64,000 nucleotides of DNA from Oscillospiraceae bacterium (GTDB lineage Bacteria > Bacillota > Clostridia > Oscillospirales > Ruminococcaceae). Position numbers and translations under genes: made by a program. The notes beneath the pieces were generated by a model that was not told where the DNA came from, did no database searches, and worked only from the letters and a program-made list of their open reading frames with translations. The stretch lies in the NCBI GenBank assembly GCA_022800935.1, contig JAAWRH010000003.1, positions 80,881 to 144,880 on the forward strand. Reading direction: 5' to 3'. Each line of letters begins with the position of its first letter. Positions within the stretch are counted from its first letter, which is position 1. This document shows positions 8,967-18,092 of this stretch, one piece after another.

Positions 8967-8995
8967 ATTGTACCAAGGATTGGTGGAAAATGCAA
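8967..8995 (-). promoter_or_regulatory. Internal promoter for tuf
   Basis: TTGCAT, 17 bases, TACAAT on the minus strand, about 75 bases before the tuf ATG, in the fusA-tuf gap. It would allow EF-Tu to be made above the level of the rest of the operon. Confidence 0.55.
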
Positions 8996-9121
8996 GGGCT
9001 TCCGCACAAAAAAGTACAGAAATTTTCCAAAAATGGGCCTAAAACCACATTTCGGCGTATTCCGGAGGGAACAACCCCTGCAAATTCTCCAATCCGCAGC
9101 CGGCAGACCGCGGTACCCGGC

Positions 9122-11206
9122 TTAGTCCTGCTTGTTTCCTCTGCTGGTCATAATGCTTTCCGCAATGGACTTGGGAACCTCGATATAGTGGGAAGGCTCC
9201 ATGGAATACTGGCCGCGTCCCTGGGTCTTGGACCGCAGGTCGGTGGCGTAGCCGAACATCTCGGACAGGGGAACAAAGGCGTTGATCTGCTGCGCGCCGG
9301 GGCGGTGCTCCATACCCTGGATTTGGCCGCGGCGGGCGTTGATGTCGCCGATGACATCGCCCATATATTCCTCAGGAACGATAACGGCAACCTTCATGAT
9401 AGGCTCCAGAATGACCGGATCGGCCTTCTTCATGGCCTCCTTAAAGGCCATGGAACCGGCAATCTTAAAGGCCATTTCGGAGGAGTCCACCTCGTGGTAG
9501 GAGCCGTCGTACAGCGTGACCTTTACGTCAACAACGGGATACCCCGCCAGAACGCCGGCCTGCATCGCTCCCTGAATGCCCTGATTGACCGGCTCGATAT
9601 ACTCCTTGGGAATCGCGCCGCCGACAATCTTGTTGATGAACTCATAGCCCTTGCCGCTTTCGTTGGGCTCCAGAATAATCTTAACGTGACCATACTGGCC
9701 CTTACCGCCGGACTGACGGGCGTACTTGTGATCAACATCCGCGCTCCTGCGGACGGTTTCCTTATAGGCCACCTGGGGAGCGCCGACATTTGCTTCCACC
9801 TTGAATTCGCGGAGCAGGCGGTCCACGATAATCTCCAGATGGAGCTCGCCCATACCCGCGATAATGGTTTGTCCTGTCTCCTCATCGGTGTAGGTCCGGA
9901 AGGTGGGGTCTTCCTCTGCCAGCTTGGCAAGGCCGATGCCCATCTTTTCCTGGCCCGCTTTGGTCTTGGGCTCAATGGCCACCCGAATAACAGGCTCCGG
10001 GAACTCCATGGATTCCAGAATGATTGGGTGCTTCTCATCGCACAAGGTGTCGCCGGTAGTGGTGTTTTTCAGGCCCACAGCAGCCGCGATATCACCCGCG
10101 TAGCAGGCGTCAATATCCTGGCGGTGGTTGGCATGCATCTGGAGGATACGACCGATTCTTTCGTTGTTATCCTTGGTGGAATTGTAAACGGTAGTACCGG
10201 CCTTGGCAATGCCGGAATATACACGGAAGAAGCACAGCTTGCCTACATAAGGGTCAGTGGCGATCTTAAACGCCAAGGCTGCCAGAGGCTCCTCGTCAGA
10301 AGAAGGTCTCTCTTCCTCCTCCTCAGTATCGGGGTTAACGCCTTTAATATGGGGAATATCAATCGGGGAAGGCATATAGTCAACCACTGCATCCAGGAGC
10401 TTTTGGACGCCCTTATTGCGGTAGGAAGTACCGCAGATAACGGGAACCATCTTATTATCAATGGTGGATTGGCGAATAACCCTCTTGATATCCTCAATGG
10501 AGATTTCCTCGCCTTCCAGGTATTTCTCCATAACCGCTTCGTCCTGATCGGCAATATGCTCCAGCAATTCGTCGTGATATTTTTGGGCCAGCTCCTTCAT
10601 ATCCTCAGGGATTTCCTCTACCCGCATGTCCTTGCCCAGATCGTCATAGTAGACGTCTGCGGTCATATCCACCAAGTCGATAATCCCCTTGAAGGTGTCT
10701 TCAGAACCAATGGGAAGCTGGATCGGCACCGCATTACATTTAAGGCGATCCCTCATCATGGACACAACGTTGTAAAAATCAGCGCCCATAATATCCATCT
10801 TGTTGACATACGCCATTCTGGGAACCCGATACTTGTCAGCCTGACGCCAAACTGTCTCCGACTGGGGTTCCACGCCGCCTTTGGCACAGAAAACGGTTAC
10901 GGAACCGTCCAGAACACGCAGGGAACGTTCCACCTCAACGGTGAAGTCCACGTGTCCGGGTGTATCAATGATATTGATGCGATGGCCCTTCCAGAACGCG
11001 GTAGTTGCAGCAGAGGTGATGGTGATGCCCCTCTCCTGCTCCTGCTCCATCCAGTCCATTGTCGCCGCGCCATCATGAGTCTCACCTATCTTATGCGTTT
11101 TACCTGTGTAAAACAAAATACGTTCGGTGGTGGTGGTTTTTCCGGCGTCAATGTGGGCCATAATGCCGATATTACGGGTATCTTGTAATGATACGTCTCT
11201 AGGCAT
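9122..11206 (-). CDS. fusA: Translation elongation factor G
   Basis: EF-G drives ribosome translocation by GTP hydrolysis. The 694-residue protein is full length: [19 protein letters not shown] (P-loop), [15 protein letters not shown] (switch I), [19 protein letters not shown] (switch II), NKMD and a GS-type motif, then domains II-V with [16 protein letters not shown] in domain IV and a C-terminal domain with [16 protein letters not shown]. The order rpsL-rpsG-fusA-tuf is the conserved str operon. An AGGAGG site precedes the ATG. The 270-base gap to rpsG has no gene. Confidence 0.98.
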   Translation of the reverse strand: MPRDVSLQDTRNIGIMAHIDAGKTTTTERILFYTGKTHKIGETHDGAATMDWMEQEQERGITITSAATTAFWKGHRINIIDTPGHVDFTVEVERSLRVLDGSVTVFCAKGGVEPQSETVWRQADKYRVPRMAYVNKMDIMGADFYNVVSMMRDRLKCNAVPIQLPIGSEDTFKGIIDLVDMTADVYYDDLGKDMRVEEIPEDMKELAQKYHDELLEHIADQDEAVMEKYLEGEEISIEDIKRVIRQSTIDNKMVPVICGTSYRNKGVQKLLDAVVDYMPSPIDIPHIKGVNPDTEEEEERPSSDEEPLAALAFKIATDPYVGKLCFFRVYSGIAKAGTTVYNSTKDNNERIGRILQMHANHRQDIDACYAGDIAAAVGLKNTTTGDTLCDEKHPIILESMEFPEPVIRVAIEPKTKAGQEKMGIGLAKLAEEDPTFRTYTDEETGQTIIAGMGELHLEIIVDRLLREFKVEANVGAPQVAYKETVRRSADVDHKYARQSGGKGQYGHVKIILEPNESGKGYEFINKIVGGAIPKEYIEPVNQGIQGAMQAGVLAGYPVVDVKVTLYDGSYHEVDSSEMAFKIAGSMAFKEAMKKADPVILEPIMKVAVIVPEEYMGDVIGDINARRGQIQGMEHRPGAQQINAFVPLSEMFGYATDLRSKTQGRGQYSMEPSHYIEVPKSIAESIMTSRGNKQD

Positions 11207-11479
11207 ATAGTCCTCCTAAAAAATCCTTCTCGCTTCTCAACAGTGAACAGCGCGCCGCAAATTCTCCCAAAAGGGAAACGGCGTTTCTCATAAAACATGA
11301 AAATACGGGACCGGCAGATTCCTCATAAACCAGTCCAATATTACAGGAAGGGCGGAAACAACTCCGTCCTTCCTGCCGTCGCTGACTTGTTGCAGTCTGT
11401 GTCAGGAAACCCGGATACCAGTTTTATGGACGCAGGATTTCCTGTTTCATGTCAAAGCCCAACTATGCCGCGGGTAAAA

Positions 11480-11950
11480 CTACCAGCGGTAATGGGCGAA
11501 AGCCTTGTTGGCCTCGGCCATCTTGTGGGTATCGTCGCGCTTCTTGCACGCGCCGCCCACGTTGTTCAGGGCGTCCAGAATTTCCCCGGCCAGCCGGTCC
11601 TTCATGGTGCGCTCCGAACGCTGGCGGGAGTAGTTGGTGATCCATCTCAGGCCCAGGGTCTGGCGGCGTTCCGGCCGCACTTCCATAGGAACCTGATAGG
11701 TCGCGCCGCCCACGCGGCGGGCCTTGACTTCCAGCTCAGGCATGATGTTTTCCATTGCCTGCTCAAAGCATTCCAGGGCATCCTTGCCGGTTTTCTCGGC
11801 AACAGTGGCAAACGCGTCGTACACAATCTTCTGTGCGACGCCCTTTTTGCCGTCCAACATGATGTTGTTGATCAGGCGCGTAACGAGCTTGGAGTTATAA
11901 AGGGGATCCGGCAGCACGTCGCGCTTCGCGATATTACCTCTTCTTGGCAC
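11480..11950 (-). CDS. rpsG: 30S ribosomal protein S7
   Basis: S7 nucleates assembly of the 30S head and contacts the E-site tRNA. From the GTG start the product has 156 residues, the usual bacterial length, beginning [20 protein letters not shown] and ending with a C-terminal Trp (AFAHYRW). The GTG is chosen over an ATG six codons upstream because AAGGAGG sits eight bases before the GTG and because S7 normally begins at PRRG; the upstream ATG overlaps the ribosome site itself. It is the second gene of the str operon, 184 bases after rpsL. Confidence 0.97.
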   Translation of the reverse strand: MPRRGNIAKRDVLPDPLYNSKLVTRLINNIMLDGKKGVAQKIVYDAFATVAEKTGKDALECFEQAMENIMPELEVKARRVGGATYQVPMEVRPERRQTLGLRWITNYSRQRSERTMKDRLAGEILDALNNVGGACKKRDDTHKMAEANKAFAHYRW

Positions 11951-12134
11951 TTCGCTTCCCTCCTTCACAATTTATGAATTCATCGGTACTCGAAATAAAA
12001 CTCCCGTCGATGCCAATGCAGTTTACTTCTCACATAGAAAACCGGACAGCTTCCAGGGGATGTCCATCTATCGTTTGAATATATAAAACCACATTATGCG
12101 GCATTAACATCTTAAAAAGGGCAGGGGAAACGTT

Positions 12135-12563
12135 TTACTTCTTGGCGGCTCCGGCCTTAGGACGCTTTGCGCCGTACTTGGAACGGGCCTGCATTCTCTT
12201 CGCCACGCCCTGGGCATCCAGCGCGCCGCGCACGATGTGGTAACGCACACCAGGGAGGTCCTTTACACGACCGCCGCGAATCAAAACCACGCTGTGCTCC
12301 TGCAAGTTGTGTCCGATACCGGGGATATAGGCTGTCACTTCGATTCCATTGGTCAGCTTAACTCTGGCGGTTTTACGCAGCGCGGAGTTAGGCTTCTTAG
12401 GGGTGTCCGTTCTGATAGCAGTACAAACGCCTCTTTTTTGTGGAGAATCCTGGTTGATGGCGATTCTCTTCTTGGAGTTCCATCCTCTGAGCAGTGCGGG
12501 AGCGGTGGATTTTTTCTCAACGACTTCCCTTCCCTTGCGGACCAGCTGATTAAAGGTTGGCAT
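12135..12563 (-). CDS. rpsL: 30S ribosomal protein S12
   Basis: S12 shapes the decoding centre and is the classic streptomycin-resistance locus. The 142-residue product contains [12 protein letters not shown], the decoding loop [11 protein letters not shown], and [18 protein letters not shown], ending in a Lys/Ala-rich tail. The lysine of [11 protein letters not shown] is the common wild-type residue, so no streptomycin-resistance change is apparent there. AAGGAGG precedes the ATG. It is the first gene of the operon and has a near-consensus promoter 120 bases upstream. Confidence 0.97.
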   Translation of the reverse strand: MPTFNQLVRKGREVVEKKSTAPALLRGWNSKKRIAINQDSPQKRGVCTAIRTDTPKKPNSALRKTARVKLTNGIEVTAYIPGIGHNLQEHSVVLIRGGRVKDLPGVRYHIVRGALDAQGVAKRMQARSKYGAKRPKAGAAKK

Positions 12564-12680
12564 TCCTGCACCTCCTTACTTAAAAAATGATTTGCTTATT
12601 TGGAAAAGGAATATGTGCTCCTCCCCGTACGGGGCTAAAAGCACAATCCTCTGCCAGTCATAATGTCTTACCGAGAGGGT

Positions 12681-12710
12681 ATTATATCATGTTTTGGCGC
12701 GGATTGTCAA
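12681..12710 (-). promoter_or_regulatory. Main str operon promoter
   Basis: TTGACA, 18 bases, TATAAT on the minus strand: both hexamers are perfect. It lies about 120 bases before rpsL and should drive rpsL-rpsG-fusA-tuf. Confidence 0.85.
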
Positions 12711-12809
12711 TAGGAATGTTCCGTTTTCATGCGGATTTCCCCTGTTTTTGTCTATCCTTATGCCGAAGGCAGCCGCGGATAGGGGACAGTTCGTCTACTT
12801 TGACGGAGG

Positions 12810-12840
12810 AAAAGGCGCCGCCCTCCTGGAAGGCGGCGCC
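12810..12840 (-). terminator. Terminator of the DUF4358 lipoprotein gene
   Basis: GGCGCCGCC and GGCGGCGCC pair perfectly around nine bases and are followed on the minus strand by TTTTCC. It starts 31 bases past the stop codon. Confidence 0.75.
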
Positions 12841-12871
12841 CCGCAACAGCCTAATCGGACTGTCCTGACAA

Positions 12872-13516
12872 TCAAAAATGCTCTGCGATAACATCCACGC
12901 CAATTTTGGTCTGCTCCTCGGCGAATTTCTGCTGCTCCTCCTCGGAGGAATTCTCGCTCTCGTCAAAGGCCCCAAGCATAACGAAGAAAACATAATCCCC
13001 GTGGCGCACCACCTGGGACGCGCTGACCTTTGCCATATTCATGGGGTACTGGAGGGCCTCGTTCTGCTGCATATTCTGGTAGGCGGTCACGTCCTTCGCC
13101 ACGTCCTCGCCCTTTCCGTCCACCGCCTTGAACGCCAGGAAGGTGTCCACATGCCCAGACATCATCGGGCCCTCAGCGATAAAGTTCTCCACATTGTCCA
13201 TGTTGATCCCGTAAACCTCGGTGAGCTGCTGTTCCTCCAGCATCATGGAAGGGATATAGTTCTCCCCATAGGCGGCCTTGACGCTGTCATAAATCTCCTG
13301 AAGCACAGTAGCGGAATCGGAGTCCGGCGTTGTATCCGCCCCGTCCTCCGGGTCTTCCGGCACGGGGGCTGTGTCAGGGATGCTGATGGAGCTGGTGTCC
13401 GACGGGCCGGAGGCGGGGGTGCTGGAGGAGGATGACGAGCTGGAGCCGCTGCAGCCGGAGGCGGCGGCCATGATCGCCAGCGCGGACAATAAAACTGCTA
13501 TTTTCTTTTTCATCAT
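12872..13516 (-). CDS. DUF4358 domain lipoprotein
   Basis: A predicted lipoprotein of unknown function. The signal peptide ends in the lipobox AAASGC, so the mature protein begins at a lipidated Cys. A Ser-rich and Asp/Pro-rich linker of about 60 residues follows. The C-terminal domain (residues about 70-205) has the DUF4358 pattern: EIYDSVKAAYGENYIPSM, VENFIAEGPMMSGHVDTFLA, and SQVVRHGDYVFFVMLG. AAAGGAAAG lies seven to eight bases before the chosen ATG (the second of two tandem ATGs is equally possible); the longer frame has no ribosome site. A monocistronic leftward gene with its own terminator, upstream of the str promoter. Members are widespread in gut Clostridia, often as single genes. 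Confidence 0.82.
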   Translation of the reverse strand: MMKKKIAVLLSALAIMAAASGCSGSSSSSSSSTPASGPSDTSSISIPDTAPVPEDPEDGADTTPDSDSATVLQEIYDSVKAAYGENYIPSMMLEEQQLTEVYGINMDNVENFIAEGPMMSGHVDTFLAFKAVDGKGEDVAKDVTAYQNMQQNEALQYPMNMAKVSASQVVRHGDYVFFVMLGAFDESENSSEEEQQKFAEEQTKIGVDVIAEHF

Positions 13517-13811
13517 TTCATTTTCCTTTCCTTTGGACATTTGATTTTGGGTTAAAGGGTACTGCTGTCTATTAAGTAAATCCTTTGAAGGATTTTACTG
13601 CATGGAAAAAAGGTTTAACATTTCATTCAAACAATTTCGGATTTTGCCACCGGAAGCTTCTCCGGCTGTTTTTACTTATAGGATGCCCTTTTTGGGGCGG
13701 TTTATCAGCCTTAAAAATGATATTTTCCCATTTTGCGGCGTTTTTTCAAAGGACGCGTTTCAAAAAGAAAGAACGCCTATCAACCCTAAATAGACGTTCC
13801 TTCCACAGAAC

Positions 13812-14639
13812 TTACAACATTTTAAACTGTCTTCTTAAAAAAGTCAAGCACAATTCCATCCACCTGCCGGTTTCGGGAAGTATCCCGCTCTCCGAGCCCG
13901 ACACATCCGCCTGGCAGGTTGACAGCCCGTGGCCGCCCTTTTCAAAGATGTGCAGCTCAAAGGGGACATTGTACCTTCTCAGCGCCGCGGCAAAGAACAT
14001 GGAATTTTCTACCGGCACAGAGCCGTCCTCCATGGTGTGCCACAAAAAGGTGGGAGGGGTCTGCTCCCCCACAAACCGGTCCAGGGACATCTTCAGCTGT
14101 TCCTCCGGGTCATCGCCGCAGAGGTTGGCCAGGGACCCCATGTGGCTGAACTCCCCGGCCAGAATCACCGGATAGCACAGTACCAGCGCGTTGGGCTTGT
14201 TGCTGTTTTTGGGAATACCCAGCTTCTGGGGAATATCCTCCCGGTTCCAGAAAACCCCCAGGGAGGCCGCCGCGTGGCCGCCTGCGGAAAAGCCCATAAT
14301 GGCAATCCGTTCCGGATCCAGGTGCCACTCCCCGGCGCGGGCGCGGATGAGGGAAAGGGCCCAGCTGGCGTCCATCAGCGGGCGGTCCTTCAGGGGCTTT
14401 TTGCTGTCTCTTTCCTGATTGACAGAATAGTTCAGCACAAAGGCATGGAACCCGTTGGCGTTAAACCAGACCGCCAGGCTCTCGGATTCCCTGGGGGACA
14501 AAAAGGCGTATGCGCCTCCAGGGCAGATAACCACCGCCGGTCGGATATCCCCGCCCAGCATTCCGGGGATGGGGTCCATGACAAAGGTCTTCAGGGTAAC
14601 TTCCGGATTTTTCTCACGGGTAATCGTCTCATAAAGCAT
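13812..14639 (-). CDS. Alpha/beta hydrolase, acetyl-xylan-esterase-like (copy 2)
   Basis: A 275-residue cytoplasmic serine esterase of the BD-FAE/Axe type that may remove acetyl groups from sugars or oligosaccharides. Visible features are PAVVICPGGAYAFLSPRE (oxyanion-hole region HGG replaced by PGG), the nucleophile elbow GFSAGGHAA, PTFLWHTMEDGSVPVENS (acid residue region), and FEKGGHGLS with the catalytic His. No signal peptide. It is closely similar along its length to the gene just upstream, including the same opening VTLKTFVMDPIPGML and the same C-terminal FLRRQF. The two are separated by 74 bases with an AAAGGAG site. Arose by tandem duplication. Substrate unknown. Confidence 0.82.
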   Translation of the reverse strand: MLYETITREKNPEVTLKTFVMDPIPGMLGGDIRPAVVICPGGAYAFLSPRESESLAVWFNANGFHAFVLNYSVNQERDSKKPLKDRPLMDASWALSLIRARAGEWHLDPERIAIMGFSAGGHAAASLGVFWNREDIPQKLGIPKNSNKPNALVLCYPVILAGEFSHMGSLANLCGDDPEEQLKMSLDRFVGEQTPPTFLWHTMEDGSVPVENSMFFAAALRRYNVPFELHIFEKGGHGLSTCQADVSGSESGILPETGRWMELCLTFLRRQFKML

Positions 14640-14713
14640 ACAGAACGTTCTCCTTTATATCATTAATAGGTGTGCCGTCCGCACAATGCCGCCCCCAAGC
14701 AGGGAAGAGCGGT

Positions 14714-15532
14714 TCAGCGCATGTGGAACTGTCTGCGCAGGAAGGTGAGGCAAAGCCCCATCCACTGCCGGTTTTCGGGCATAATCCCCGCCGGGCTTCC
14801 TGCCACGTCCGCCTGGCAGGTGGAAAGGCCGTGTCCCCCTTTTTCAAAGACATGCAGCTCAAAGGGGATATTATGTCTGCGCAGCGCCGCGGCAAACAGC
14901 AGAGAATTTTCCACCGGGACAACCTGGTCCTCTCCGGTGTGCCAGAGGAAGCAGGGGGGCGTGTGTTCCCCCACCTTGGTATCGTGGCCCTCCCACGGTT
15001 CGGCCCCGTCTCCCCCCGTTCTGGTGGGGACGCCCCTGCGGTCAAAGGGCCCTTCGGAAAGGACGGCGTAGCTTAAAATCAGGGCGTTAGGCCGGTTGCT
15101 CCCCTGGGGAATTCCCAGCTCCTGGGCTATCTCCGGGCGGTTCCAGGAAACCCCCAGGGACGCCGCCAGATGTCCCCCGGCGGAAAAGCCTATCACGGCA
15201 ATCCGCTCCGGGTCCAGGCGCCACTCCTCACTGTGGCTGCGGACACAGGCCATAGCCCAGCTCAGGTCAAAGAGGGGCTTATCAAAGGTTTTGGGATGAT
15301 CCCCCTTCTTCATCAGGGAATAGTGCAGCACAAAGGCATGGAAGCCGTTGGCGTTCAGCCAAACGGCAATGTTTTCCCCCTCTCTGGCGGAAAGGTGGGT
15401 ATAACCGCCCCCTGGGCAGACGATAACCGCCGGGCGGATGTCTCCCTCCAGCATACCGGGAATTGGGTCCATCACAAAGGTTTTCAGGGATACCTCCGGA
15501 ACGCCGGGCCGCTGAATGGTCTGACACAGCAT
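14714..15532 (-). CDS. Alpha/beta hydrolase, acetyl-xylan-esterase-like (copy 1)
   Basis: A 272-residue paralogue of the neighbouring esterase. It has VSLKTFVMDPIPGMLEGDIR, CPGGGYTHLSAREGE, nucleophile elbow GFSAGGHLAASLG, CFLWHTGEDQVVPVENSL and FEKGGHGLSTCQADV. The start is placed 30 codons inside the longest frame because AAAGGAGA sits eight bases before this ATG and the paralogue begins at the same position. The upstream extension covers the terminator of ispH-rpsA and is unlikely to be translated. Both esterases likely form one transcript. Most differences from the copy lie in the lid-like middle part (residues about 150-195), which could give different substrate range. Confidence 0.82.
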   Translation of the reverse strand: MLCQTIQRPGVPEVSLKTFVMDPIPGMLEGDIRPAVIVCPGGGYTHLSAREGENIAVWLNANGFHAFVLHYSLMKKGDHPKTFDKPLFDLSWAMACVRSHSEEWRLDPERIAVIGFSAGGHLAASLGVSWNRPEIAQELGIPQGSNRPNALILSYAVLSEGPFDRRGVPTRTGGDGAEPWEGHDTKVGEHTPPCFLWHTGEDQVVPVENSLLFAAALRRHNIPFELHVFEKGGHGLSTCQADVAGSPAGIMPENRQWMGLCLTFLRRQFHMR

Positions 15533-15589
15533 AAGCAATCTCTCCTTTACATTGATATCTCCAAGGCAAAACACAGGTACCTTCCCTGC

Positions 15590-15628
15590 AAAAAAAAGCT
15601 GTTGTACAGCATCCGTGTACAACAGCTT
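15590..15628 (-). terminator. Terminator after ispH-rpsA
   Basis: On the minus strand AAGCTGTTGTACA pairs with TGTACAACAGCTT and is followed by eight T. It lies 24 bases past the stop codon. Confidence 0.9.
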
Positions 15629-15651
15629 CCTGCGTTCTGCAAATCCAGCAG

Positions 15652-17631
15652 TTATTCGTTTACTTCTTCCACTGGCGCATCTGCCTGAGAAGCTGCCGCT
15701 TCCTCCGCCAGAGCACGGATGGAAAGGCTGATTCTCTTCTTGTCGAAGTCCAGCTCGGTGATCTTTACATCCACCTCGTCGCCGATGTTCAGCACATCCT
15801 GGGGCTTAGCGATACGCTGGGTGGAAATCTGGGAAATATGGATCAGACCGTCTACGCCGGGCAGAATCTGGGCAAAAGCGCCGAAGGTTGTCATGGAAAC
15901 AATCTTCACCTTTACCACAGAGCCGACGCTATAGCTGTTCTTGAGAATCTCCCAGGGATTGTCCTCGGTCTTCTTGTAGCCGAGGGAAATCTTCCGGGCT
16001 TCACGGTCCAGGTCCTTGACATAAACCTCAATGGTATCTCCCACCTTGACAACCTCGGAGGGATGGCGGATGCGGTTCCAGGACAGCTCGGAAATATGGA
16101 CCATTCCGTCCACGCCGCCCAGGTCCACAAACGCGCCATAGGAAACAATGGATTTCACCACACCAGTGTAGTGCTTATCAATTTCAATCTCGTTCCAGAA
16201 CTGCTCCTCCTGGGCCTTGCGCTGCTCGCGGAGCACCGCCTTGATGGAGCCCACGGCGCGCTTGCGCTCCGGATTGGTCTCAATAATTTTGAACTCCACT
16301 GTCTGCTTGAGCATCACGGAGAGGTCCTCCACCCTGGTCAGCGCCACATGGGATGCGGGGATAAATACCCGCACACTGTTGGTCAGCGCCAGGATACCCT
16401 TATTGACCACTTCCACCACAACACCCTTGAGGGTTTCGCCGGTGTCCTTGGCTTCCATGACCTTGCGGATGCCGGCAGCGGCATCCAGGCGCTTCTTGGA
16501 AAGCATTACCATGCCCTCTACATCGTTGGTGCGCACAACCAGCAGGTCCAGCACATCGCCGGGCTTATAGGCTTCCTCAATCTTAACGGTGGGGTCGTCA
16601 GTGAGCTCCTGCAGCGGAACATAGCCGGTGTACTTGATTCCGATATCCACCTGCACCTCCGTGGGGGTGACGGCCAGAATCGTTCCCTTGACAACGGCGC
16701 CATTATATGTAGTAATGGCCGACTGGTTCAGCATCTCCTCAAAATTCTCTTCCTGACTGCTATTGGTCATCAATTCACTCATGGTTTCTTGTACCTCCTT
16801 AATTATACGAGCCGGCGTAGACGCACCGGCAGTAACGCCAATGGATTTGCTCTGGAAAACGCCCTCCGGCAAAACAGCCTGCCTGAGCTCGGCCGCTGTC
16901 TCCACCAAAAGGGTTGGGCAGTGTTGGGCGCATATCTCCTTCAGCTTGGCGGTATTGGAGCTGTGGCGGTCCCCCACGACCACCATCAGACCGGATTTCT
17001 CCGCCAGCTCTGCGGCCTCCCGCTGCCTTTCGCTGGTTGCACTACATATTGTATCAAAAATCGAAGGGTTTGTACACTGTTTTTTTGCGGAATTTACGCT
17101 TTTTTCCCATTCTAACACGTTAAAAGTGGTTTGCGCAACAAAGACCAGATGTTTCTTTTCAGAAAGTTTACCATTTGACAACATTTTTAACATTTCGTCT
17201 TTATTTTTAAAGACCGCCGCAGGCCTGGAGCAATGCCCCAGAGTCCCCTGTACCTCCGGGTGCTTCGGATCGCCCGCTATCAGGATTGTGGTGTCCTCCT
17301 CAAACGGGCCGGAAACAATCCGGTGAATTTTGGCCACATAGGGACAGGTCGCGTCGATAATCTCCGCCCCTTGGGCCCGGAGCCTTTCATAAATATCCCG
17401 GCCCACTCCATGGGAGCGGATGATAACCGTATCCCCCGGCCCTGCATCCTCCGGGCGCTCCAGAATTCTCACTCCCTGCCGGGCCAGCTCATCCACCATC
17501 TGCGCGTTATGGATAATCGCTCCAAGGGTATAAACCCTTTTGCCCTCCCGTATTGCCTGGTACACAATATCCACCGCGCGTTTTACGCCAAAGCAGAAGC
17601 CCGCGCTGTGTGCCACTGTAACAGATGCCAT
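15652..17631 (-). CDS. ispH: Fused HMBPP reductase (IspH) and ribosomal protein S1
   Basis: A 659-residue fusion. Residues 1-285 are 4-hydroxy-3-methylbut-2-enyl diphosphate reductase, the last step of the non-mevalonate isoprenoid pathway, with the three [4Fe-4S] cysteines in GFCFGVKRAV, DATCPYV and CSATSERQ, plus IRSHGVG and GDRHSSNT. Residues about 330-640 hold four S1 RNA-binding domains (VVKGTILAV; LKGVVVEVV; YTGVVKSIVSYGAFVDLGG; VKVKIVSMTTFGAFAQILPG), as in ribosomal protein S1. The start has AAGGAG six bases upstream; the frame is open 28 codons earlier without a ribosome site. The fusion is well known in Clostridia, where cmk-plsC usually lie upstream. Here cmk is about 4 kb away, separated by the radical SAM/TetR/VTT block. 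Confidence 0.95.
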   Translation of the reverse strand: MASVTVAHSAGFCFGVKRAVDIVYQAIREGKRVYTLGAIIHNAQMVDELARQGVRILERPEDAGPGDTVIIRSHGVGRDIYERLRAQGAEIIDATCPYVAKIHRIVSGPFEEDTTILIAGDPKHPEVQGTLGHCSRPAAVFKNKDEMLKMLSNGKLSEKKHLVFVAQTTFNVLEWEKSVNSAKKQCTNPSIFDTICSATSERQREAAELAEKSGLMVVVGDRHSSNTAKLKEICAQHCPTLLVETAAELRQAVLPEGVFQSKSIGVTAGASTPARIIKEVQETMSELMTNSSQEENFEEMLNQSAITTYNGAVVKGTILAVTPTEVQVDIGIKYTGYVPLQELTDDPTVKIEEAYKPGDVLDLLVVRTNDVEGMVMLSKKRLDAAAGIRKVMEAKDTGETLKGVVVEVVNKGILALTNSVRVFIPASHVALTRVEDLSVMLKQTVEFKIIETNPERKRAVGSIKAVLREQRKAQEEQFWNEIEIDKHYTGVVKSIVSYGAFVDLGGVDGMVHISELSWNRIRHPSEVVKVGDTIEVYVKDLDREARKISLGYKKTEDNPWEILKNSYSVGSVVKVKIVSMTTFGAFAQILPGVDGLIHISQISTQRIAKPQDVLNIGDEVDVKITELDFDKKRISLSIRALAEEAAASQADAPVEEVNE

Positions 17632-17665
17632 AAACATCTCCTTAAGATTTTTGTACTTAGCTTCT

Positions 17666-17690
17666 ATTATACCATACTTTTGCAAATTAT
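17666..17690 (-). promoter_or_regulatory. Extended -10 promoter of ispH-rpsA
   Basis: TGGTATAAT on the minus strand about 35 bases before the ATG; a convincing -35 hexamer is not seen. Confidence 0.4.
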
Positions 17691-17811
17691 CCAGTACCAA
17701 AATACGGAGAAGCAAATAAATTTAAAAATTTCAATAAAACTTTTTGGGTGTCATTAGTTCGTTTGGGAAAAGACCGCTTGAAAAGGTCAAAAAAAGAAAA
17801 AACATTTAATG

Positions 17812-17852
17812 TATTTAGGCATCTAAATATGAATTGTCTGACTTTTTAGTCA
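17812..17852. promoter_or_regulatory. Two palindromes upstream of the radical SAM promoter
   Basis: TATTTAG/CTAAATA (17812-17829) and TGACT/AGTCA (17839-17852) lie side by side, 20 bases before the -35 of the rightward promoter. They look like regulator binding sites; the TetR encoded at 19586-20161 is one candidate ligand. Inferred only from symmetry. Confidence 0.4.
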
Positions 17853-17871
17853 ACCTCCTCCCAATTATCCA

Positions 17872-17900
17872 TTGATGGCCTGTTCATAAATGTTTATGAT
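17872..17900 (+). promoter_or_regulatory. Promoter for the radical SAM transcript
   Basis: TTGATG, 17 bases, TATGAT. It precedes a leader of about 185 bases before the radical SAM start. Confidence 0.5.
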
Positions 17901-17928
17901 AAATATAGCCAACGAGGACAAGGCAGAA

Positions 17929-18045
17929 GGGAGGACACGGCCATGAAAACCGCTGTAATTCCGTCCTCCCGGAAGAGGACGTGGACAGAACATGGAAACA
18001 GTCTGAAATGGATACAACGCTGTTTCCATTGCCTTTAAAAAGGCA
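17929..18045 (+). promoter_or_regulatory. Structured leader of the radical SAM gene
   Basis: Three perfect stems follow one another: GGGAGGAC/GTCCTCCC (17929-17970), ATGGAAACAG/CTGTTTCCAT (17992-18029) and TGCCTTT/AAAGGCA (18030-18045). The first stem would hide the strong GGGAGG ribosome site of the small frame at 17943. I do not recognise a known riboswitch class. No U-run follows, so regulation would act on translation rather than termination. Confidence 0.45.
17943..18038 (+). CDS. Small open frame (31 codons) in the radical SAM leader
   Basis: ATG with a GGGAGG site eight bases upstream, 31 codons, stop at 18036-18038, 54 bases before the radical SAM start. The peptide begins MKTAVIPSSRKR and ends RCFHCL, is basic, and has two Cys. 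It could be a leader peptide, a substrate of the radical SAM enzyme, or chance. Codon spacing and ribosome site are the only support; the whole frame is covered by hairpins, which may be the real function of the sequence. Confidence 0.3.
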   Translation: MKTAVIPSSRKRTWTEHGNSLKWIQRCFHCL

Positions 18046-18092
18046 TGTCAGGATTTTCATACAAATCAAAATGATATGAGGATGTGAATATT

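Noticed and set aside
8888..9007. 39-residue N-terminal extension of EF-Tu
   Set aside because: EF-Tu starts at MAKQKF with a GGGAGG site; the extension covers the promoter region.
8990..11188. 732-codon open frame antisense to fusA
   Set aside because: fusA is certain on the other strand; the frame is open because third positions are GC-rich, and the translation has no family features.
15838..17115. 425-codon frame antisense to ispH-rpsA
   Set aside because: Shadow of a certain gene.
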